DNA of 64,000 nt from Elgaria multicarinata webbii (Eukaryota > Chordata > Lepidosauria > Squamata > Anguidae). Below, piece by piece: positions 40,045 to 52,170 of this stretch. Both the position numbers and the translations under genes were made by a program. How positions within the stretch are numbered: the first letter of the stretch is position 1; the number at the start of each line of letters is the position of its first letter. Under the pieces are notes generated by a model. The model did not search any database. It was not told where the DNA came from and saw only the letters and a program-made list of their open reading frames with translations. The stretch lies in contig NC_086172.1 in the NCBI RefSeq assembly GCF_023053635.1, forward strand, positions 20,489,501 to 20,553,500. Direction: 5' to 3'.

Positions 40045-40505
40045 AAAGACTGGGGCTTAATTCAATGCTTCCAACATCACCCCAACAAAGGGGTGGTTAC
40101 TCTAAAGCGCTGGCAGTTTGCATGTTCAGGAGCAAACCTCCTATATAGCCTCCCCAAGTCAGGAGGCAACCGATGCACTATGAAAGACCTGCATGATTAC
40201 ACGCAAAGGAACGAAAAACCCAGGTGTTCGAAAAAGGGGGTGGTACAAATAAACGCATGGAAGTCTGCAGGATTGGGACCAAACTTCATACACTGCCTCC
40301 CTAGTAGGGATGCTCACGAGGTCCATTGAAAACCCTGCACGCTGACAAAGCCCTATGGGCGATAGCACCTTTTCACCAAAAACGGGTAGTAGACGCTATA
40401 ACTTCATGGGCCTTTGCATTGAGAGGGACAGAACTTTATGCACAGCATCCCCTGGCCGGGGCGCCCGCAAGGCAAAATGGCAACCCTGCGCAGCTGCTGC
40501 CACCC
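40045..40505. repeat. Degenerate ~145-bp tandem repeat, three units
   Basis: Anchors GGGGTGGTTAC (about 40090), GGGGGTGGTAC (about 40236) and GGGTAGTAG (about 40384), together with GAAAGACCTGC, GAAAACCCTGC and GCAACCCTGC at unit ends, give three diverged units. Each holds an ACTTTATGCACAGCATCCCC-like block. No open gene was recognised. Confidence 0.55.
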
Positions 40506-40687
40506 GACCAAGATGATGTTTGACACTTGGGGAGTTTGTAGGACACAGCACTGGGGAAAGGGTTAGGGCAGGGTTGGGCTGCGAGTGCAGTCAGTTGCTA
40601 GGCAGGTCACAGAAACAGAGATCTACCATCTGGATGAGAGCAGCGGCAGCGATTTTGACCGCTCTTGCCAAGCGACTCTGAAGGTGA

Positions 40688-40908
40688 CCAAAATAACCCA
40701 CTGTGACTGCCACACATCATGATAAACCATGATGGGATAAATAACCCACTCTGCAGACCATGGGTTATCAGAGTGGGTTATTTTAGCAAAATAAGACATC
40801 ATGGGGGTTTTAAAACACACACCAGATGACTTGATAACACATGATGTGTTAAATAAGCCATCGTGGCTTATGTAATCCATCATGGGTTATTATGATGTCC
40901 AAACCCAG
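40688..40908. mobile_element. Putative MITE with inverted GGTTATT arms
   Basis: Left CCAAAATAACCCACTGTG and right CATGGGTTATTATGATG are imperfect inverted ends. Several internal CATGGGTTAT / ATAACCCA pairs could fold into a hairpin. No clear target duplication. Confidence 0.5.
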
Positions 40909-41329
40909 TCCGAGTCATGGATAGCAAAAGAAGTTTGAGTATTATCCAATATTTTGGTTCCAAAATTATCTGGGACAATTGGCACTTTATCTTATTTCTG
41001 TCTTCCAGAGCAAGGGTAGGCAACGTGACACCTGTGGGCGCCCATGCACCCTTGGACACCTTTCTTGGTGCTCAATGAAGTGCCCAATCCATTCCACTTA
41101 AAAGAAATGACAACGTTCCTTACTGGGAGCTGGGATCACTTCACAGCAAAGTGAGGGCCTCCCACTGCCCCCATCTTTCCCCATGAATGCCTCTGGGCCC
41201 CATGGGGACTCAGAGACATCCTTAGGAAGTGAAGCTGCCAGGTGGCTGCAAGCCAATGTTTTCAGCTGCAGTGTGTCATTTTGTGCTGATTTCCAGTACA
41301 GTTTTTCAAGTTGCCAAACACACACACAT

Positions 41330-41334
<5 letters not shown>

Positions 41335-41424
<90 letters not shown>
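41335..41424. repeat. (CT)n(CA)n compound microsatellite
   Basis: About 28 CT units run directly into about 17 CA units, the same order as at 18161-18258. Confidence 0.95.
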
Positions 41425-41427
<3 letters not shown>

Positions 41428-41524
41428 AGAGACAGACAGACAGACTGCCTCACTGCGTTGTTCAGGTACAACACCTACAAACACGACATTTTACTGCCTG
41501 AGGAGGACCAGCAACTGCCTCCCA

Positions 41525-41640
41525 TTTCTCACTGGATGACCTTGGGCCAGTCACTTTCTTGCAGCCTTTTGAGGATAAAAATGGGAAGACCTTTAGCTCT
41601 TGGAGCAAAGGCAGAACATAAACGTAATAAAACATTTAAA
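41525..41640 (+). mobile_element. Sauria SINE 3' fragment
   Basis: CACTGGATGACCTTGGGCCA, GTCACTTTCTTGCAGCC and GAGGATAAAAATGGGAAGA follow the body of the SINE at 34179-34400. It is diverged and lacks the tRNA head. Confidence 0.6.
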
Positions 41641-41924
41641 AACATAATTCAAAAAACGTAATTGTCTTACACTATGTTCATAATAAACTGCCCTAGCATG
41701 TAAAATAGCCATCTGAGTATGTGTACCAGAGACAAAATGCATCCCTTGCCCCTCTTATACAGACCCTGGGGAGGGAGCCTGAAAACTGACACCAAATCTT
41801 ATAACTCATTTTAAACATTAAAAATGTGAAGAACATCCATTTGCTTCTCCTATGCCCCACCCATATGCCTCTTTCTTCTGGATGAACGTCAACTCAAAGA
41901 TTAACAGGAAAAACAGCAAAGAAC

Positions 41925-42160
41925 CTTACGAAACTTTAAGGACTAACAAATTTATTCTGGAATTAGCTTTTGTGGAGTACGGCCCACTTCATCAGATGTA
42001 TGGGGAGTTTCAAGTTTATATATTTTGCTGCAATAGACCCGCATGGCTATCCTCTGGTGTCACAACCCTATACTCAGAAGTAAGTACCACTGTGTTCATG
42101 GGTTTTCTGTGCATAGGACTGCAGACTTACAGCACATGTCTAAATCCCATTTCACCTCCA
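41925..42160. repeat. Old interspersed repeats, family unknown
   Basis: ACTAACAAATTTATTCTGGA, GGCCCACTTCATCAGATGTA and CCGCATGGCTATCCTCTGGT resemble a repeat common in reptile genomes that I cannot name safely. It is followed by TCAGAAGTAAGTACCACTGT and GTGCATAGGACTGCAG, similar to another short palindromic reptile repeat. Confidence 0.4.
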
Positions 42161-42164
42161 CCCA

Positions 42165-42985
42165 CTTCCCTTCCTTCAGGTTACAGTATGGCACAGAAAA
42201 AACTCAACTGATAAAGAAATTTGGGCTGAAATGCTAAACGCCCGTACTTACTGGGGAGTTGGTCTACTGTTGTTTTCCTGCTGCAATGGGTGGGAGAGGG
42301 GCAGATGACTAGGCAGAGGGGCGCAATTCTGCAATCACCAGTAGCTGAGCCAGCAAAAAGCCCAAGTAGACCACTGCATCAAATTCCTTGTGTGCTCTAA
42401 CAGCTTCCTAGGACCAGAATGAACCACGAGGTCTCTCTTGCAGATAAGTCATTCTACACCTGTCTCTAAGCCCAAGTGTTGATCATAGCTGTGACTTCAC
42501 TCATTAGCTAAATACATTGAAAGATGGCAGCAGGCTCATGTCTAACAAAATGATGGGACGAAACATTTGTCCATTTCTCACAAAATGATTGAAAAGTGCC
42601 TAAACACTTTTGTCTCGTGTCTTCTATTCTGCACGAAAAACAAGCTTGTGAAGCACTTTTTACTGTATTTTTAAATGTGTAATGTATTGTATATTGAAAG
42701 TGCTCTATAGTCTTGATTGTATACTTCATCTTATTTTTCTATAAATTTGTTAAAATCTATCCCTGTAACCTCCTTGGTTTGCTAGTATCATGTCTTGTAT
42801 TCTACAGGAGCTACAGATTTGCTCTCTGTTGTTGTTGTTGTTTTGTTTTGAAGCTACTTATCTGGGCTAGCTACTGGGCCCCTCAGATGGTGGGCCAGGG
42901 GCTGCAGCCCCCTTAGCACTGTGGTTAATCTGGGTATGCTTTGGACTTTTCTGGAACTGTACCAATGACAGCATCTAGGCCCAAG
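42165..42985. other. Unassigned intronic DNA
   Basis: No exon recognised. A short (TTG)n tract lies near 42830. Confidence 0.35.
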
Positions 42986-42989
42986 AGAA

Positions 42990-43058
42990 TAAGAACCACC
43001 CAGAGAGCTTCAATGATTGGGGAGTATAGAAATCTGTTAGATAGATAGATAAATAAAG
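42990..43058 (+). mobile_element. L2-type LINE 3' tail
   Basis: It reads AACCACCCAGAGAGCTTCAA, TGATTGGGGAGTATAGAAAT and a GATA/AAAT tail. A diverged member of the GAGAGCTTCGGCTATTGGGC terminus group. Confidence 0.55.
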
Positions 43059-43469
43059 AATGACTACCCTAGCAAACCTGAGCAGGATTCTGAGGATTCT
43101 GTCATATCCCTACAAGGGCCCTGACCCAATAGTCCTTTCACCACTCAAAAAAGCTCTGAGTGGCTACTTGAGGATGCAGTGGAAGCAGAGAAGTGGAAAT
43201 GCCTTACTGCCCTCATGGCCACAAAGTAGGCAGTCTAATGTGCTCTTACTTGTGTCTGGTTGTAATCTGAACGAGAACTTACTCCACCTGCATTCCAGTC
43301 TTCATCGCGTTTGTTTCATTGCTCCCAGGGAGCAGGCTGGTAAATCAGGGAGCAGGCTGGCTTTACGACACAGGAGAAGACACTTGAGAGGGATTGTATG
43401 TACAGCTTGTTCAATCTCACCAGGGCCTTGGCAGGAGCATCAGCATTCTCAAGTCTTCAAGTACTGAAG

Positions 43470-43524
43470 ACTTGGACTCGATGGCCTTGTAGGCCCCTTC
43501 CAACTCTGCTATTCTATGATTCTA
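43470..43524 (+). mobile_element. CR1 LINE terminal 55 bp
   Basis: GACTCGATGGCCTTGTAGGC through CTATTCTATGATTCTA, the extreme 3' end of the CR1 subfamily, very short. Confidence 0.85.
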
Positions 43525-43525
43525 A

Positions 43526-44459
43526 GTATGGATGCCACCTCCTACCCTCCTATCCTACCCTTTTTGCCCTCCACTCTTTCAGGGTTGCCAATGTATTGAT
43601 GATCCTTGCAGAACATCTGGTATCATTTATATTCCAACTAGCAAGTTGCACTTTATATCCATTGAATACATCTGAACATATGTACATACGCTCCCTGATC
43701 CAGATCCTTGCATATATTACGGCACAAACGTGGGGCTGTCCTGCATTACAGCTCTCCCATTCCCTTCAATCAAGATGGAAGCTGTAAGCAGCCAACTTCA
43801 CTTAAGTAAATTAGGGTGGGTGAGATTGCAGGACAGACCTCTGTGAGTATGCATTGGTCATCCTCATACTCAAAGGGATTGCAGGATAAAAGTAACTGTC
43901 TTCTGTCTAGGAGTAGAATTTGCGTACTATACATGGCAAATTGCCATGTTCTCTTGGCCTACTTATATCTTCCCTAAAAAATCAACTCTTATTTATACAT
44001 ATCTCTGGTAAAAAAAAAAAACCGGATCTGCAAAAATGTATGCCTTTCTTTCCATATAAGGCACACTGCTGATTAGATTTAAACAAAGCAAATCATACCA
44101 TCTTATTGTTTGGCATAGTTAAAATTAGCACAAATTTGGTTCAGTTTTTACTTCATAATGTTCTTCCTCGGCACAGAATATAAACAGACTGAAGCAAAGT
44201 TAACCAGTACTTTTATTTACTTGAATGGCAGTGTGAAATCCTCAGGTTCATTTAATCACTCTAAAATCAAATCTCTTTTTAATATCACTTTGACTTGCTT
44301 CTTTTTCCCCTTTTTTTAAAAAGTGCATGATTATCTACAGTCACAGTTGTGTGCAAAATATGGATGAATTGAACGTGAGAGACTACAGCCTCAGGGATGG
44401 AGCTGCCAAAGTTACTTCTGTGTCTTCTAGACCTCTGATCCCTTTCCTTTGCATTTCAG
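43526..44459 (+). other. SPAG16: End of the last SPAG16 intron
   Basis: Non-coding DNA leading to a pyrimidine-rich acceptor (CCCTTTCCTTTGCATTTCAG, ending at 44459). No other exon was recognised in it. Confidence 0.6.
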
Positions 44460-44635
44460 GTCGTATTGTAGCTCTTGCAAGCAACGATGGGACTGTGAAG
44501 ACTTTAGAACTCAAGTCAGGGCATCTTTCCAGCTTGTTGGGCCATGAAGATGAAGTTCAGAGTGTCATATTTGATCACAAGGCAGAGCATCTGGTTTCCG
44601 GCGGCTCTGATGGCACTGTTCGCATTTGGAACTGA
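44460..44635 (+). CDS. SPAG16: SPAG16, last coding exon (WD40 C-terminus)
   Basis: SPAG16 (PF20 orthologue) is a WD40-repeat protein of the ciliary and flagellar central-pair apparatus, needed for sperm motility. After the acceptor at 44457-44459 the exon starts with GT, completing a split codon. It encodes RIVALASNDGTVKTLELKSGHLSSLLGHEDEVQSVIFDHKAEHLVSGGSDGTVRIWN and a TGA stop. This is one blade end plus the complete last blade, with the GH dipeptide and closing WN. It follows closely the human C-terminus as I recall it (LLDLKSGEIHKLMGHE...GGSDGTVRTWS). The frame is open upstream of the acceptor but that part is not WD40-like, so the splice site sets the start. VWC2L next door supports the call. 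Other exons must lie left of the window. Confidence 0.88.
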
Positions 44636-44810
44636 GACACTTGCCCACGGTTTAGTGAAACCCTAATGGAAATTCTCCATCAACCTCTTAGCAGTGGAGG
44701 TGGCTTAAAATGCGTTTCTCACTAATGCCTCGAGTAAAGTGTTGGCATAGAATACAAAGTTTTTATACCTTAATGTAATAATAATAAAAAAAAGTTCACA
44801 ACTTTTTTTG
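44636..44810 (+). other. SPAG16: SPAG16 3' UTR (short form, inferred)
   Basis: A+T-rich non-coding DNA after the TGA. AATAAA lies at 44785-44790, followed by T/G-rich sequence (TTTTTTTGTGTTTATG), a plausible cleavage region near 44800-44815. The exact end is not provable from sequence. Confidence 0.5.
44785..44790 (+). promoter_or_regulatory. SPAG16: Candidate polyadenylation signal of SPAG16
   Basis: A canonical AATAAA about 150 bases after the stop, with a T/G-rich element within 35 bases downstream. Confidence 0.5.
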
Positions 44811-44814
44811 TGTT

Positions 44815-45308
44815 TATGCCTGTTTATTTGACTATAAAGAATACATTAAAGAAGCTGTCATTTGGGATTTTCCTGGAGAAATAGCTTTACAATGACGCCT
44901 AATGCCAGAGGAGATGAATTGCAGGGGAAATGCCCCCCCCCTCCTTCAAGGTACTACAGCACAAGCTACAACAGAAAATCTACTTTTATAAAAACAGTAC
45001 TACATTTTACTTGTTCTAGCCTCTGAAAAGATCTACATTTGAGAGGGAGGTTTTAACATCTCTATGCACACATCACCCACAAGCTGGATGTGGTGTTTTA
45101 TTTGGGGGGGGGGGAAATCTAGATCACAGCAAAGCAAAAATGAAGAAGTTTCAGACCAATGCCTTGACAGTTACCCTTGCCTCATCATTCAGTAACTGCA
45201 GAGAGCTTCAATCTATTCACTGCCACTTCCTTGAACGTAGCCCTGCAGTCTGGTCTGAAACTGGTGTCTTGAAATCAGCAGCTCTCTTCCCCCCCCTTTT
45301 TTTTTTTT
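44815..45308. other. Intergenic DNA
   Basis: Nothing recognised. T- and G-homopolymers occur near 45100-45115 and 45290-45312. Confidence 0.35.
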
Positions 45309-46195
45309 TTAAAGAGAAGGGAGTTGCCCAATGTAAAGTATATTTATGGGTATTTTAGAAAATACCTTCTGCCTAGGGAAGGTGTCCAAGGGGGCGAGTG
45401 TGGTCTCACTGGGTAGATGCGTAGGACTTGTTTTCTTCGTCCAGAGGAGCAGCACGTTCCGCCTGCGTGATGCAAAATCCGAGCCGCTGACTACTGTCCG
45501 TGGTGCTGAAGGTTTCCAGCTGCTTGACAGAATGCGCTCCGGAGAAGCAGCTGCTGAGCTGCCGCTATCCAGGGTGCTGAATCTCGCTGAAAGTTGCTGC
45601 CGTGCTTGAGATCCACGCATAGCCCGCCGCTTATTTGGGAAGAGCCTCAAGAAAGCAGCACGGCGCGATGGTGCTGCTGACTGCATTTTGGTCTGGATTG
45701 GCTCCGAGCTCCAGCATGCTGTTGCTGTTCCTGGAATTGGAAGCATAGCACATTCTCCACCCTTGCGTGCCTTTTTGCAGATATACAGAGTGTAGCGATC
45801 TGGTGGGCTTTTTCGGGTGGAACGGAAGATTGCAACCAAGGATATAAGAGGATAAACATACACGCTAGCAACAATGATCGTGGTTTTGGAGTGTGGTTTT
45901 ATAGTAGGCAGCCTCACCTCTGGACCCCTATGTGGTTGCTTGCTTTGAATTCTGGACACAGGGTTAAAGCTTAAGTCTCATGGTGCATCTGCTGGGTTGC
46001 TTCTGTGAAATGGGAGGCTTTGGGCGAAGGGATTTTCTGTGATTCTCCCTTGAAAATGTAATTAAGAAGAGTTGCTATTTCTAATACACTGCTGAAGTAT
46101 TCATTCATGGTGGCCTGTGACCCGTTCCAGTTTTCACCTGAATAGGTAAGTGTACATTTTTCAAGAGGATGAATGTAGATTCCCATGAGTTTCAT
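45309..46195 (-). other. Unidentified minus-strand coding-like region
   Basis: Three minus-strand stretches look protein-like. (1) 46195-45971 contains ATG 46105 in a strong context (GCCACCATGA): MNEYFSSVLEIATLLNYIFKGES, with a preceding NGS sequon. (2) 45986-45309 is open for about 216 codons but has no early ATG. It includes a likely membrane segment, TTIIVASVYVYPLISLVAIF, then RSTRKSPPDRYTLYICKKARKGGECAM. (3) In the third frame, 45564-45406 ends KQLETFSTTDSSQRLGFCITQAERAAPLDEENKSYASTQ-stop, with gene-like codon choice. The block is richer in G+C than its surroundings. The juxtamembrane pattern R-S-x-R-K...D-x-Y-x-x-Y-I recalls KCNE potassium-channel subunits, but the match is short. It may be a decayed single-membrane-span gene, a spliced gene or chance. 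Confidence 0.35.
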
Positions 46196-46199
46196 AGTA

Positions 46200-46960
46200 G
46201 CTTAAAATCTCCTGCAATTGGAAATAATTAAATAAACTTTGATTGTATACTGATAGCTTCCCAAAGCTTGTTTACTTGTTGAATTTTGAACCAATAGCAT
46301 AAATTTTCATTCTATCCCATTTCTCTTTTCTCTCAAAATGTAGGTTGATGAAGTTGTAGCAAATATTTCTAAGATGATAAAATTCTGTCGCAAAGTCCTG
46401 TTAGCAAGGCTTACCCTTTGTGAAATTTGTTTTCTTTTTTTAACACCAATGCCAATGCCAGATTTTATTAAATGATTGATCCCTGTTCTCCCCCTTTTAA
46501 AAAACTCCTTTGAAATTTGCTTGTTTTCTAAAGTTTCCACAGCTTTAAGTGTGGCAGATTGAAGCCTACCTGTAGCATGCAAGTGATTCACATCCAAAAG
46601 GCAGGCTAAATGATTTTGCAACACAGACAAATAAAATAATATGAATGCACCCTTGTGTAAAAACACATCCTGCACTTCAAGTAATGAGATATTCTGAGCA
46701 GCTTCGTGAAACATCCTCTCTCTGTGTGTGTGTGTGTGTGTAGAACCATTGATCATTTAGTTTGTTCTGTGAGATACAATGCTTGCTTTTTCCCTGAGTC
46801 ATTGTTGTTTGGTAGGGTTTTTTTAAACAAAAAACTTTGAATGTATAAACTTGTCTAAGTAGGTGAATATAAAGGAGGATACACATACAGGGTGAATGAA
46901 ACCCATACATTGTGAATGTGTCTATATGAATGTTACGTATTCTGATGTTATTGAAATCAG
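46200..46960. other. Intergenic DNA
   Basis: Only a short (TG)n at 46722-46742 stands out. Confidence 0.35.
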
Positions 46961-46961
46961 A

Positions 46962-47100
46962 ATATTTATTTAATTAATTACATTTATATACCACCCCACA
47001 GCTGAAGCTCTCTGGACGGTTTACAACAATTAAAAATAGTAAACATTAAAAGTATACAAAAATTTAAAAAACATAAAAACAGTATAAAAACAACAATATG
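46962..47100 (-). mobile_element. L2-type LINE 3' UTR fragment
   Basis: ATTTATATACCACCCCACAG, GCTGAAGCTCTCTGGACGGT and A-rich sequence with repeated TAAAAACA. The antisense end of the same L2-type family. Confidence 0.65.
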
Positions 47101-47104
47101 TAAC

Positions 47105-48784
47105 AAGGTACACAAAAGAGGTAAGGAAATGGTTTAGTTTTTAGCTCCATACCCGGTATCCAATGAACTGAGTTTACCCTTTGTCCCTAGAACGATTTTT
47201 ATTATAAATATTTTTAGCATATCTGTTTTCTGTCCCATTCCACAAAAGAGAAGAGAACCTGCCCTGCTATCTTGTTCCTCTTCTAGCATTGTGTTAGAGG
47301 AAGGACTCAGGAGCAAAGCCTGTATACTCTGGTGAGAGTGATACAGACTAGATTACAGCCAATAGCAAAGCAGCAAAATAGAAGTCAGGTCTGAGGGAAG
47401 GGCAAAGGTTCCTTTTCAAACCAGGCAATTGATGCCTTTCTGAATGCTGTCAGCCCTCTATATGTGAATGGAGGCACATGGGGTACTGAGTTGACATGGC
47501 CTGTTGAGACAATTCTTTATACATTTTAGATTTTTTTTTCCTGGTTAAGTGCTGACGGTGACTTTATAAATTTTGAAAAGCCATTACCTATTCTCAGCCT
47601 ACAAGACAAAGCAAGGGAAATGTAACATAAGAATAATAATCAGCTAATACACTCAAGCGTGAACATCGCCACTCAAGGGCAATCAGTGTTGGATTCTCAT
47701 AACACCATAGTAATGAGAAGCTCCCGTAGAGCACAATAGAGGCTTCTTGCTAGGAAAAAAACCTTATTATGAACCTGTCCTAAGAACAGACTATGATAAC
47801 AGATTATTAAAATGTCTGGCACAATTGTACCACAACTAAAGCAATTTTCACTATGCCTAAGGATTAGTACAGCATTTTCTTCATATTTGAAGCCTGTATG
47901 TAATTGCATTTCACAATCATTTTCTCTCCCTTTTTATTTCATGTTTTTTTCATGAAAACACCTGACATATATACGTCCGGTTTCTAAGTCTGTTGAGCTG
48001 GGTTGGAAGCAGTGTTGGGTTGTGGTCCTAGTGGTTACTTAGGAACATTACGGTCTTTTGATCTAAGTCCCATTCTTCAAACATTTGTTCACATGTGATT
48101 CATCCTCTCCAGAATTTAGCAAAACAACAACAACAAAAACATTCATACCAGTGAGTAAACAAATGTGCATACCACCCAGAAGTAAACAAAAATTGCTTGC
48201 ACAACATAATTATTCAACAGCTGAATGTGTGCATGATGTGTCTACCATGTTCATCATGTAGGCGTCTGACTAATGCCAAGTGGCATCAATTCTTACCTTA
48301 TCTGGATAACAGGCATATTGTCTGATCCAATCTGGATTAACATTACCTTATAATTTTCTAGTTAGGATAATATAGATATCACCTGGAGCAAAGTTGAAGG
48401 CATATGGATCATAATCCATATGAGATTTGGCAATTCACACCTTTATACTGTTTCATTTAGCTGCTGTGAATGTTATTCAATTTAACGATTGAATTGTAAT
48501 AGTGAGGTACACAGTATCCAGATGAAGTTAGATGAATGACCAAACCCTGGCAGCAGACAGACCCATGAATAACTTGGGAATTATCCAAGTTATGCATTCT
48601 TTTCCAGTTGACCTTATCATTCTTATTTACAGGAGCTGAACTCATGTTATTCTCTAAAGAACTGTTAGGGGGAAAGGGGATTTCTAATGAGTTACTGCCT
48701 GACAGCTGCGTACGTCAGGAAAATATAGAAAGAAAAGTATGAGTCCTTTAAGAATATATTTCAAACTCTTCCTATTGTTTTCAG
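47105..48784. other. DNA upstream of the VWC2L coding exon
   Basis: No exon or repeat recognised. A pyrimidine-rich acceptor-like site, CTTCCTATTGTTTTCAG, ends at 48784. The real promoter and any non-coding first exon may lie here but are not identifiable. Confidence 0.4.
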
Positions 48785-50098
<1,314 letters not shown>

Positions 50099-50240
50099 AG
50101 GCCATAGCTAGACCTAAGGTTTAACCCTGGATCGTCCGGTTCAAACCTGTTCACCTAGGTGACACACAGGGGATCCAGTGCTCAGGCAGGGGCGAACCCT
50201 GGATGATCCCAGGATAAACCTTCGGTCTAGCTGTGGCCCA
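50099..50240. mobile_element. MITE, GCTAGACCTAAGG family
   Basis: Left GGCCATAGCTAGACCTAAGG pairs with right CCTTCGGTCTAGCTGTGGCC. The interior carries GGATCGTCC and GGATGATCCC in opposing arms. The flanks TAA and CAA could be a worn 3-bp duplication. A loose 3' arm (CCTTTGGTCTAGCTGTGGCC) lies at 50286-50312, and a second copy at 62654-62790. Confidence 0.75.
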
Positions 50241-50629
50241 AGAGATTTATCAGCTTGGACAACTGTATAGTCATATGTATCCATTAGCATTCCACCTTTG
50301 GTCTAGCTGTGGCCTCAGTAAAGACTCATGTCAATAGCAAGCTAGCTTCTGTCATTGAAAACACTCTGCCTAACAAATCTGGGGCCCTGGTTCTCTTCAA
50401 CAAGAGACCTCTTGAATAGTTATTGTGAAGCAGATCTTTTGATACATGTAACCTACGACATTGAAAAGCCTCAGTAAGTCTGAAAATGAAAACCTATGAA
50501 ATGGAAAAGGATTTTCCCTATTCAGAGGAGATCAATGGTCCTTCTAGCTTAAGGGATCAGTTCAATCCACAGTTCTCCAGAACCTTTTGGGTCTGAAAGA
50601 TCCTTGAACTGGCATTTTCAAGGCCAAAA

Positions 50630-51112
50630 TTATTATTTATTTATTTATTTATTTATTTATATATATAGCACCATCAATGTACATGGTGCTGTACAGAGTA
50701 AAACAGTAAATAGCAAGATCCTGCCGCATAGGCTTACATTCTAATAAAATCATAGTAAAACAATAAGAAGGGGAAGAGAATGCACCAAACAGGCACAGGG
50801 TAGGGTAAAACTAACAGTATAAAGTCAGAACAAAATCAAGATTTAAAAGCTTTAGGAAAAAGAAAAGTTTTTAGCTGAGCTTTAAAAGCTGCGATTGAAC
50901 TTGTAGTTCTCAAATGTTCTGGAAGAGCGTTCCAGGCGTAAGGGGCAGCAGAAGAAAATGGACAAAGCCGAGCAAGGGAAGTAGAGACCCTTGGGCAGGC
51001 GAAAAACATGGCATCAGAGGAGCGAAGAGCACGAGCGGGGCAATAGTGTGAGATGAGAGAGGAGAGATAGGAAGGAGCTAGACAGTGAAAAGCTTTGTAG
51101 GTCAACAATATG
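50630..51112 (-). mobile_element. L2-type LINE, C-terminus and 3' UTR
   Basis: The (ATTT)n tail is followed by AGCACCATCAATGTACATGG. Minus-strand translation from 51108 gives MLTYKAFHCLAPSYLSSLISHYCPARALRSSDAMFFACPRVSTSLARLCPFSSAAPYAWNALPEHLR and then AFKAQLKTFLFPKAF. This is an open 90-codon end of an L2-clade ORF2 (AAPYAWNALP, FKAQLKTFLF). It is 5'-truncated. Confidence 0.8.
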
Positions 51113-51584
51113 TTATTAAAATAATATGTTATTCAGAAAAACAGAATCACAAGAACCTAACCTTTCTCAAATTTATTATCTTTATTGCCAAGGATTTCAG
51201 ATTTACTGAATCTGAACATTGTTACTAGATGTTTTTATGCCGTTATGGTGGTAGTAAGATTTCTTCACAGTGAGACCTGCTGGTTCATACTGAACCTTTT
51301 TCCCCACATCCAAGCGACCTCATCCTTCACTGTGCATGCACTGCACATGACAAACAGATGAACTAGGTGCTCACACCTGTATGTCCACAACTGTCCCCTT
51401 CATCATGATGACAGTGGGGAAAGTACTTCTTCACTCACACTTATTGCAAAAATATCCATAATCTAAGAGTTCACATATGAATGGGCACAATCCAACCAGA
51501 TTTACCTTTTATTTAAAAGTGATTTAAAATTAGGCTTATTTAAAACTTATTTAGAATTGGGTTAGAAAGTGCTTAACTTTGAAA
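51113..51584. other. Intronic DNA, unassigned
   Basis: Nothing recognised. Confidence 0.3.
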
Positions 51585-52170
51585 ACTGTTCAGAAACTTC
51601 AGCTGTTCCAGAATGCTGTGGCCAGACTGTTGGCTGAAGTTACAGGGAACACATGACTCCCTTGTTGCAACAGCTTCACTGTTACAACAGCTTCACCAAT
51701 AGTCTGTTTCCAGACATAATTCAAAAAGTGCTGGTTATGACCTATAAAGTCCTATGCAGCTTGAGATCAGGCTACCTGACAGACCACCTTTCCCCATATG
51801 AGACTGTCTGGGTTTTACGATGGTTGGAGGAGGCCCTTCTCCCAGTACTACCACCATCAGAGGTGTGTTTGGTAAGGAAGCGAGAGAGGGCTTCCTCAGT
51901 GGCTTCTCCCAGGCTTTGGATGTCCCCGCTGAGGAGTTAACTGGCCTCCCTCTATACTTTCCTTCTGCCAGCAGGTACATAAGATGGTCTCTTGGGTTGG
52001 GTGCTGTTTTTATTCTTTCATTGTTGTGTTTTTAATTGAGTTCTATTATATATTTTAATTATTGTTTTCACAAAGTTTTATTTTTATTTTAAACTTTGGT
52101 TCATATTATTGTTAGCCATCTTGAACACCACTTCTTTGGTGGAAAGGTGGGGTATAAATCAAATAAATAA
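51585..52170 (+). mobile_element. L2-type LINE, C-terminus and 3' end
   Basis: Starts near AACTTCAGCTGTTCCAGAAT (LQLFQNA-like) and encodes VLVMTYKVLCSLRSGYLTDHLSPYETVWVLRWLEEALLPVLPPSE...RERASSVASPRLW. It ends GCCATCTTGAACACCACTTC, GGGGTATAAATCAAATAAAT. Frames change several times. This subfamily's 3' end differs from the CTATTGGGCGG group. Confidence 0.72.

Noticed and set aside
41183-41661. Frames of 90-118 codons across 41.2-41.7 kb
   Set aside because: Extended by the (CT)n(CA)n tract; no protein features outside it.
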